Assembly: GCF_016811915.1 (NCBI RefSeq)
Contig: NZ_CP069127.1
Location: 5,850,501-5,914,500 of the forward strand
Direction of reading: 5' to 3'
Source: Brevibacillus choshinensis
Lineage (GTDB): Bacteria > Bacillota > Bacilli > Brevibacillales > Brevibacillaceae
DNA: 64,000 nucleotides
This document shows, in pieces, positions 58,240 to 64,000 of this stretch (the stretch's first letter is position 1; every line of letters starts with the position of its first letter). The translations under genes were made by a program, and so were the position numbers. The notes under the pieces are model-generated. The model saw only the letters and a program-made list of their open reading frames with translations, was not told the origin of the DNA and searched no databases.

Positions 58240-59583
58240 TTAGGCGACCTGCTGATTGGCTGCTGCCTGCTTTTTCTCTTTGCTGTCTGGAATGATCAGG
58301 TTGAGGATCACCGTGGCCAGCGCCCCCACCGTGATACCCGAGGACAGGATGTAGTTTGCGAAATCCGGTACGCCATTCAACGCTTCTTTCGGCAGCACCG
58401 TTACCGCAATCGTGCACAGAATAGGCAATCCGATGACCATCATGTTGCGGTCATCGATCGAGATGTGCTGAATCACCTTGATGCCGTTCGCAACAATCGC
58501 GACGCATACGATCCCAAAAATCCCGTTGATCACAGGTTCAGGAATGCAAGTGATCGCAGTCGACAGCTTCGGCACGAGGCCGAGAGCGACCAGAATGATG
58601 CCCCCTGCCATAATCGCCATGCGGCTGCCTACCCCCGTAACAGCGATCAGGCCTGCATTGGAGGAATAACCCGTCGTCGGCGTACCGCCAAACAGAGCCC
58701 CGATCAAGCACCCCAGCCCTTCACCGACCGCAGCACGATTCAAGCGCTTCTCAGTCAGCTCGCTATCCGTCACAGTCGAGACAACAAACCAGGTACCTGT
58801 GGTTTCAATCATGATGATCATGTAGACAAAGAGCATCGTCAGTACGGCGCTGAAGTCAAATACAGGTGCACCGTACGGGAAAAACTTCGGCAGCGACAGC
58901 CAGCTCGCTTGTCCTACCGGGCTGAAATCCACCGTTCCAAAGAATGCTGCAGTGATCGTACCCACTGCGATGGCGATCAATACAGACACCAGGCGGAAAA
59001 ACGTTCCCGCTACTCTGGCTCTTTTACCTAGCAGCATGCATGTTACCAGAACGAACGCAGATACAGCCGCAATCAGGACGTTGGTCCAAATGTCTCCCGG
59101 AGAGTGGTAGATATTTCCCATGCCAATCGGCATCAGTGCGATTCCGACGATGATAATGACCGTTCCCCCTACCAGGGGCGGAATGAACCTCTGCACCGCT
59201 TTGGCAAACCACTTCAACGGATAGCCCATGAGCGCCATCAACAATGCACCCGGGATCAAGCTCCCGATCATGGCACTTAGTCCAAGCTTGCTGCCGATAG
59301 CAGCCAAAGCGCCGATCGGCACGTATGAGGGCCCCTGCACGACAGGCAACCGCAGCCCAAAGCCTGTCTGGATCAACGTACCGATCCCTGTCGCCAAAAA
59401 GCACATCTGAATGAAAAAGGACGTACCCGATGCGTCCATCGTCAGCAAGCCAGCAATAATGATAGGAGCAATATACAAGTCCATGGCCAGCACGTGTTGC
59501 ATTCCGAGCAAAAAGGCTTTGCTGATACTGATTTTCTCATCGACGCCCACCACAAGCCCCGCGCTATCGCGACGTTGTTCCAC
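58240..59583 (-). CDS. NCS2 nucleobase permease (xanthine/purine type)
   Basis: The 447-residue protein has 12-14 predicted membrane segments and the NCS2 signature (GMQHVLAMDLYIAPIIIAGL; LPVVQGPSYVPIGALAAIGS; GGTPTTGYSSNAGLIAVTGV, then GSR). The motif after GTP fits the xanthine/urate branch better than uracil permeases. It imports purine bases by cation symport. Its promoter (TTGCAA, 18 bp, TATAAT on minus) carries a PurBox just downstream. It is divergent from a Rieske oxygenase gene. Confidence 0.87.
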   Translation of the reverse strand: MEQRRDSAGLVVGVDEKISISKAFLLGMQHVLAMDLYIAPIIIAGLLTMDASGTSFFIQMCFLATGIGTLIQTGFGLRLPVVQGPSYVPIGALAAIGSKLGLSAMIGSLIPGALLMALMGYPLKWFAKAVQRFIPPLVGGTVIIIVGIALMPIGMGNIYHSPGDIWTNVLIAAVSAFVLVTCMLLGKRARVAGTFFRLVSVLIAIAVGTITAAFFGTVDFSPVGQASWLSLPKFFPYGAPVFDFSAVLTMLFVYMIIMIETTGTWFVVSTVTDSELTEKRLNRAAVGEGLGCLIGALFGGTPTTGYSSNAGLIAVTGVGSRMAIMAGGIILVALGLVPKLSTAITCIPEPVINGIFGIVCVAIVANGIKVIQHISIDDRNMMVIGLPILCTIAVTVLPKEALNGVPDFANYILSSGITVGALATVILNLIIPDSKEKKQAAANQQVA

Positions 59584-59617
59584 TTTCGAACAGCCTCCCC
59601 AATTACGTTCAATAGTA

Positions 59618-59717
59618 AATAACGAACATTATAACGCAGATTATAAATTATTATTCTTGTTTTTTGCAACAAAAATTAACTAATATTCACATGAAATATA
59701 GTATCGTTCGTGTTTTT
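59618..59717. promoter_or_regulatory. Purine-permease promoter with PurBoxes
   Basis: Minus-strand promoter TTGCAA-N18-TATAAT. AATAACGAACATT (59618-59630) fits PurBox except one base. A second, inverted CGAAC core (GTATCGTTCGTGTTTT, 59701-59716) lies about 75 bp away, just upstream of the -35 of the divergent oxygenase gene. Confidence 0.6.
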
Positions 59718-59718
59718 G

Positions 59719-59747
59719 TTGATTTGCAGGAATGAACCCGCTACAAT
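59719..59747 (+). promoter_or_regulatory. Sigma-A promoter of the Rieske oxygenase gene
   Basis: TTGATT (59719-59724), 17 bp, TACAAT (59742-59747), about 60 bp upstream of the start codon. Confidence 0.65.
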
Positions 59748-59808
59748 AGTGGAGAGTGTGTCCCAAGTCCTATCGTTATCGAGTTATCCATAAAGGAGTG
59801 TCCGATAG

Positions 59809-60786
59809 ATGATCGTCCAAGATACCGTACTGCGAAATGAGTGGATTGTTGCCTGCCGTTCGATCGATGTAGGAGATCGTCCTCTCCAGGTCACCATGAT
59901 GGGAGAGCGGGTAGTCATTTTCCGCAATGAACAAGGCATCCATGCCTTCAAGGACCTCTGTATTCACAGAGGGGCAGCTTTGTCTCTCGGCTGTGTCCGT
60001 GACGGCAAGCTCGTCTGCCCCTATCACGGCTGGGAGTACGAAGCGTCCGGTGCCTGTGTGAAGATTCCTCAGCTCCCCGAACATCAGGCGATTCCGGGAA
60101 AAGCTCGGGCGATTTCGTATGGCTGTGCAGAGCGCTACGGCTTCGTCTGGGTCAATCTGAACAACAATGCGCCTGACTTCTTTTCCCTGCCGGAATTTGC
60201 TGCTCCTGGCTACCGCAATGTCATTTGGGGTCCGCAAACCGTGGCAGCCAAACCGCCTCGGGTGGTTGAAAACTTCCTCGATGTCGGCCATCTCGCCGTC
60301 GTGCACGAGGGCTACCTCGGAGTCGCGACACATATGGAAATCGGTGACTACCACGTACATCGCGATGAAAACGGGATTCGCACCGACGAAATCGCCGTGT
60401 TCCAGCCTGATCCAGACGGCACCGGACAAGCCAAGCACGTGTACTACACCTACGAGGTGCTCCGTCCGCTGACAGTGAAGTTCACGAAGCGCGACCGGGA
60501 AAACAACAATGAAATGTCCATCCTGCTGACCGTCCTACCTACGGACGAGAACCAGTCAGTGGCGTACGGCGTCCTGTCGTTCAACTACGAAACCAATCTG
60601 TCCGATGAGGAAATCAACAAGTTCCAGGACATGATTTTTGCACAGGACAAGCCGATCGTGGAAAATCAGAAACCCGAGGATCTGCCCCTCGATCTGCAGG
60701 TCGAGCTGTCCTTGAAATGCGACCGCGCCAGCATCGCTTATCGCCAGTACCTGGCTGAGCTGGGAGTCAAGCTGGGTACCGCTTAA
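59809..60786 (+). CDS. Rieske non-heme iron oxygenase, alpha subunit
   Basis: The 325-residue protein has a Rieske [2Fe-2S] domain with ligands Cys51, His53, Cys70 and His73 (CIHRGAALS, CPYHGWEY). The mononuclear iron site reads ENFLDVGHLAVVHEG (the N-x2-D-x2-H-x4-H pattern). Its length and sequence resemble the O-/N-demethylase branch (vanillate, NdmA-like) rather than dioxygenases with beta subunits. No reductase or ferredoxin gene is adjacent. It is divergent from a purine permease with shared PurBox-like sites, so a methylated purine substrate is conceivable. AAGGAG lies 10 bases upstream of ATG. Confidence 0.87.
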   Translation: MIVQDTVLRNEWIVACRSIDVGDRPLQVTMMGERVVIFRNEQGIHAFKDLCIHRGAALSLGCVRDGKLVCPYHGWEYEASGACVKIPQLPEHQAIPGKARAISYGCAERYGFVWVNLNNNAPDFFSLPEFAAPGYRNVIWGPQTVAAKPPRVVENFLDVGHLAVVHEGYLGVATHMEIGDYHVHRDENGIRTDEIAVFQPDPDGTGQAKHVYYTYEVLRPLTVKFTKRDRENNNEMSILLTVLPTDENQSVAYGVLSFNYETNLSDEEINKFQDMIFAQDKPIVENQKPEDLPLDLQVELSLKCDRASIAYRQYLAELGVKLGTA

Positions 60787-60794
60787 GCCTACGC

Positions 60795-60839
60795 AAAAGA
60801 CCCGCCAGCCTTGTCATCGCGCAAGGTAGCGGGTCTTTC
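60795..60839. terminator. Bidirectional terminator
   Basis: AAAAGACCCGCC...GCGGGTCTTTC, with an inner CCTTG/CAAGG stem, lies between the oxygenase and cardiolipin synthase genes. Confidence 0.8.
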
Positions 60840-60843
60840 TTCT

Positions 60844-62286
60844 TTATAAAATGGGTGATAGCAACCTCGTGAGGGATTCCTGAATCCGCGAGCGTACCGG
60901 TCGGTTCAAATACTCCTCCATCGTCATTTCCCGGCAGTCGGCGAGGTCCGCCACAAACAGCTCCTCGAGCTTTTCCGCCATTCTCGTATCATACAGAAAT
61001 GCGTTGGATTCGAAGTTTAGCTTGAAGCTGCGAATGTCGATATTCGCAGTGCCAACCGAGGAGATCTGCGTATCGACCACGATCGTCTTGGCATGCATGA
61101 ATCCTTTTTCGTACAGATAGCACCGGACCCCGCTTTTCAAGAGCTCTCCCAAGTAGGAGTGCGTGGCCCAAAAGACCATCAAATGATCCGGCTTTCCTGG
61201 CACCATCACACGGACGTCCACACCCGACATGACCGCCATTTTGAGGGCAGTCAGGATGCTGTCATCCGGAATGAAATACGGGGTTTGCAGGTAGATTTTC
61301 TTTCTCGCCTTGTAGATCATTTTTAAGTAAGCATGCTTGATCTGCTGCTTTTCTGAGTTTGGGCCACTGGATACGATTTGGAGGCCAATTCCTTTTTCCA
61401 AGCCATGCATCTCCGGAAACAGGGAGAGTGATTCCGCCAGCCGCTTTGGCGATGACAAATTCCAGTCCAGGAAAAAGCGAGCCTGCAGCATGTAAACGAC
61501 TTTTCCTTCCATCCGCAAATGCGTGTCGCGCCAATACCCGAGCTTTTTCTTCCCCAAGTATTCGTCTCCAATGTTAAAGCCGCCGATATAGCCGATCTTC
61601 CCGTCGATGATCGTCAGCTTTCTGTGATTCCGGAAATTGACGCGAAAGTTCAGGAGCGAAAAAGAAGCCGGGAAAAAGGAAACGGCCTCCCCTCCCGCGT
61701 CCAGAAGAGGCTTGAAATACCGTGAAGGAATTCCCGCCGACCCTACCGCATCGTACAGCAGCCTGACCTGCACGCCTTCCGATGCTTTTTTGACGAGCAG
61801 ATTCATCAGCTCCGTACCCAGCTCATCATTGCGGATCGTGTAATACAGGAGATGGATATGTTCGCGAGCCTCCGCGATCTTTTGCAGCATGTCGTCGAAC
61901 AGGCTGTTCCCCTCAATAAAGATCCGCACGCTGTTATCCTGCGTGTAGTACGCTCCATCGCTGACGACATTCATATAAATCATGTCGCGATGACGTTCCA
62001 TGGCGGGGTCATTGACTTCCAGATTCCCGCTCTCCAGCAGCTGCTTCTGCCTATCAACAGCCGCTCTGAAGTGGGAGAACTCCCCTTCCTTCAGGCGGTA
62101 AAGCTTCTTTTTGCTCAGCTTTTGTCCGAAGACCAAATAAACGATAAATCCGATACCCGGAATGAACAGCAGGACCATCAACCAAGCCCAGGTGGCCGCG
62201 ATATTGCGCCGCTCCATGAAAATCAGAACAGCGGCCAAGATCACATTGCCGATTGATATGACCGCAACGAATTGTTCCAGCAACAA
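60844..62286 (-). CDS. cls: Cardiolipin synthase
   Basis: The 480-residue protein has two N-terminal transmembrane helices (VISIGNVILAAVLIFMERRN; WAWLMVLLFIPGIGFIVYLV). Two phospholipase-D HKD motifs follow: HRKLTIIDGKIGYIGG near residue 220 and HAKTIVVDTQISSVGTANID near 398. This is the bacterial ClsA-type enzyme that condenses two phosphatidylglycerols into cardiolipin. It is membrane-bound. Relatives often occur in two or three copies per genome. Confidence 0.93.
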   Translation of the reverse strand: MLLEQFVAVISIGNVILAAVLIFMERRNIAATWAWLMVLLFIPGIGFIVYLVFGQKLSKKKLYRLKEGEFSHFRAAVDRQKQLLESGNLEVNDPAMERHRDMIYMNVVSDGAYYTQDNSVRIFIEGNSLFDDMLQKIAEAREHIHLLYYTIRNDELGTELMNLLVKKASEGVQVRLLYDAVGSAGIPSRYFKPLLDAGGEAVSFFPASFSLLNFRVNFRNHRKLTIIDGKIGYIGGFNIGDEYLGKKKLGYWRDTHLRMEGKVVYMLQARFFLDWNLSSPKRLAESLSLFPEMHGLEKGIGLQIVSSGPNSEKQQIKHAYLKMIYKARKKIYLQTPYFIPDDSILTALKMAVMSGVDVRVMVPGKPDHLMVFWATHSYLGELLKSGVRCYLYEKGFMHAKTIVVDTQISSVGTANIDIRSFKLNFESNAFLYDTRMAEKLEELFVADLADCREMTMEEYLNRPVRSRIQESLTRLLSPIL

Positions 62287-62379
62287 GATTACCCCACATC
62301 CACAAATAGGATTTCTCCCATTTTACACCATACTTCCCCAAGTTTCATCTTTGCTGCAAACCGTACGGATTCACGATTC

Positions 62380-62420
62380 GAAAACGCGGCTGCGCCACCT
62401 TCGTTGCCCTTATTAAAAAA
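62380..62420 (+). repeat. Dispersed hairpin repeat, degenerate copy E
   Basis: GAAAACGCGGCTGCGCCACC, a short stretch, then CCTTATTAAAAAAA abutting a terminator. It has the same order as copies A and B but lacks the second arm. Confidence 0.35.
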
Positions 62421-62445
62421 ACCCGGCTCTGCTCGAACCGGGTAT
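62416..62445 (-). terminator. Terminator of the second aminopeptidase gene
   Basis: On the minus strand ACCCGG-TTCGAGCAGAG-CCGGGT is followed by TTTTTTAA. Confidence 0.8.
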
Positions 62446-62484
62446 GGTCTATCCTCTCTGTCCTTTTTCTTCGAGGGCGGGCTT

Positions 62485-63429
62485 TTAAGCCAGATGCAGC
62501 TGGCCCTTTTTCATGATGAGTCGGTCATCCAGATAGACATCAGGTTCCTTCACGACGAGATCGATGTGGACTCCGGCTACAATCGTACCGCCGAAGGTAT
62601 TGTTGCTGCCAAATGCGACGTGAATGGTTCCATACACCTTTTCATCCTCCAGCACGACTCCGGTGATCCGCGCCTTGTCGTTGGTGCCGATTCCGAACTC
62701 GCCGAGCATGCGGCCATCCTGGTCTCCCAAGATTTGCAGCAGTCGCTCTCCTGTCGTCCCTTCCGTTTTGGTGATCCGTCCCTTTTCTACCGTCAGCAGA
62801 AGCGGGCTGTCCACTTTCCCGATACCGGAAATGGAGCCATCGACCAAAATCTGCCCCTCCGCAGAGCCTTCTACAGGTGCGATGTAAGCTTCCCCAGACG
62901 GGAGGTTCCCCGACTCGCCCGGATTGACGTACATTCCCGTGCTAGGCACGCCAGGACGATTGGCAATGGAAAATTGAAGACTCTTGCCGTCTTTTTCAAT
63001 TCGCACAGTGCTCGCAGCAGTTAGCAGGTCGGTGACTTTCTCCGTCAAGATTTTCACTTGGGAATAGTCGGCTGCAATGGCACCTTCCAGGAACATGTCT
63101 TCCGTAATGCCCGGCATCGTCGCCAAGCGCGTTCCGTTGGCTGCTGCTTCCTTGCGTGCCTTTGTATGGGTCAGCGAATGCTCCGTGACACACACCACGA
63201 CATCCGCATGCTTCATTGCTTCTGCTACGAACGCGGGAGGCTCCTGGCCGCTTTTTTCACGCTCCTGCATCACCAGGTATACCGACTCCGCTCCAAGCTG
63301 TCTCCCGGCCTCCCAGAGGGCTTCTCCCAGCTCTCTTTTGACATCATCGGCGACTACCAGAAAAGACTCTCCCGCTTTCAAATCCATGCAACTCGTCAGG
63401 ATCCTCTTGCTGATTTCGATTAGTTTCAT
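62485..63429 (-). CDS. M29-like aminopeptidase (short form)
   Basis: The 314-residue protein resembles the M29/AmpS fold in its metal-site region: LGEFGIGTNDKARITG, then HVAFGSNNTFGGTIVAGVHI, HIDLVVKEPDVYLDDRL. The N-terminal half has FLVVADDVKRELGEALWEAG. It lacks the longer insert of the 370-residue paralogue at 5968. Relatives are annotated as leucyl aminopeptidases or as NicX-like ring-cleaving enzymes, so function is only approximate. ATG 63429 has AAAGGATG seven bases upstream; an open extension to 63471 lacks a site. Confidence 0.8.
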   Translation of the reverse strand: MKLIEISKRILTSCMDLKAGESFLVVADDVKRELGEALWEAGRQLGAESVYLVMQEREKSGQEPPAFVAEAMKHADVVVCVTEHSLTHTKARKEAAANGTRLATMPGITEDMFLEGAIAADYSQVKILTEKVTDLLTAASTVRIEKDGKSLQFSIANRPGVPSTGMYVNPGESGNLPSGEAYIAPVEGSAEGQILVDGSISGIGKVDSPLLLTVEKGRITKTEGTTGERLLQILGDQDGRMLGEFGIGTNDKARITGVVLEDEKVYGTIHVAFGSNNTFGGTIVAGVHIDLVVKEPDVYLDDRLIMKKGQLHLA

Positions 63430-63550
63430 GTGTCTCATCCTTTCGACCTGATTCCGAAACGCTTGTTTCACGCTTCTCTTTCTTCGTCATCCCCATCGAG
63501 ACTCCTGCCCCGTCATGTCATGCAGGTATCTCTACTATACCACTCCACGC

Positions 63551-63576
63551 CAAAAGGGCCGCCACATGGGCAGCCC
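63551..63576 (-). terminator. Terminator of mdh
   Basis: On the minus strand GGGCTGCCC-atgt-GGCGGCCC is followed by TTTTGG, downstream of the mdh stop codon. Confidence 0.65.
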
Positions 63577-63616
63577 TCCACAATCTCGTTTCTATGTTAT
63601 CCAAAGGACAACCATT

Positions 63617-64000
<384 letters not shown>

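Noticed and set aside
59618-59717. Purine riboswitch before the purine permease
   Set aside because: No aptamer core (ATATGG loop, TTTCTACC, CCGTAAA) is present; only PurBox-like sequences were found.

Overview
The window reads as a chromosomal segment of a spore-forming Gram-positive bacterium of the Brevibacillus/Paenibacillaceae type. The grounds are strong AGGAGG-type ribosome binding sites, frequent GTG/TTG starts, moderately high GC, an S-layer-homology surface protein, a YhcN/YlaJ-like spore lipoprotein, lipobox-bearing ABC binding proteins, and S-box, purine-riboswitch and PurBox control. The genus is inferred from gene content only. I see no rRNA, tRNA, phage, insertion sequence or CRISPR array. 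The left edge cuts a membrane-fusion efflux adaptor and the right edge cuts malate dehydrogenase.

Layout. 1-9.4 kb: TetR-efflux adaptor operon, a flavin monooxygenase divergent from a MarR regulator, a YhbD/bactofilin pair, an RluA-type pseudouridine synthase, an M29 aminopeptidase, and the selenium pair mnmH/selD. 9.4-20 kb: a structured RNA-like region, an MFS transporter, a DUF1643 protein, a large SLH/DUF4855 surface protein, an rRNA methyltransferase, an Fpg-type glycosylase, a GNAT enzyme, ferredoxin, thiN and ung. 20-32 kb: a methionine gamma-lyase operon with its own sigma-54 activator and promoter, a GMC oxidoreductase with its Tat-exported partner, a permease-hydrolase pair, glnS and a SET-domain protein. 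32-38 kb: a glycerol-3-phosphate uptake operon (glpP, HAD phosphatase, ugpC-A-E-B, glycerophosphodiesterase). 38-47 kb: SulP transporter plus ArsR regulator, then a six-gene operon of a BMP-type nucleoside ABC transporter, a sulfite-oxidase-like enzyme and a nucleoside phosphorylase, preceded by a SAM-I riboswitch. 47-58 kb: a chemoreceptor, a second MarR, a FAD oxidoreductase preceded by a purine riboswitch, and an arginine/methylarginine module (permease, two DDAH-like amidohydrolases, IclR regulator, RocB). 58-64 kb: OsmC protein, purine permease divergent from a Rieske oxygenase, cardiolipin synthase, a second M29-like aminopeptidase and mdh.

The most distinctive content is regulatory. 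A SAM riboswitch sits in front of a nucleoside importer/phosphorylase operon, which suggests salvage of methylthioadenosine-type nucleosides. A guanine-type aptamer has its P1 strand inside the terminator stem, which predicts ligand-induced expression of a flavoprotein. A near-consensus sigma-54 promoter with an upstream dyad precedes the methionine gamma-lyase/activator operon. An approximately 35-bp IclR-type palindrome lies between the amidohydrolase and regulator genes of the arginine module. A small dispersed hairpin repeat occurs about five times, mostly beside terminators and once inside a riboswitch leader.
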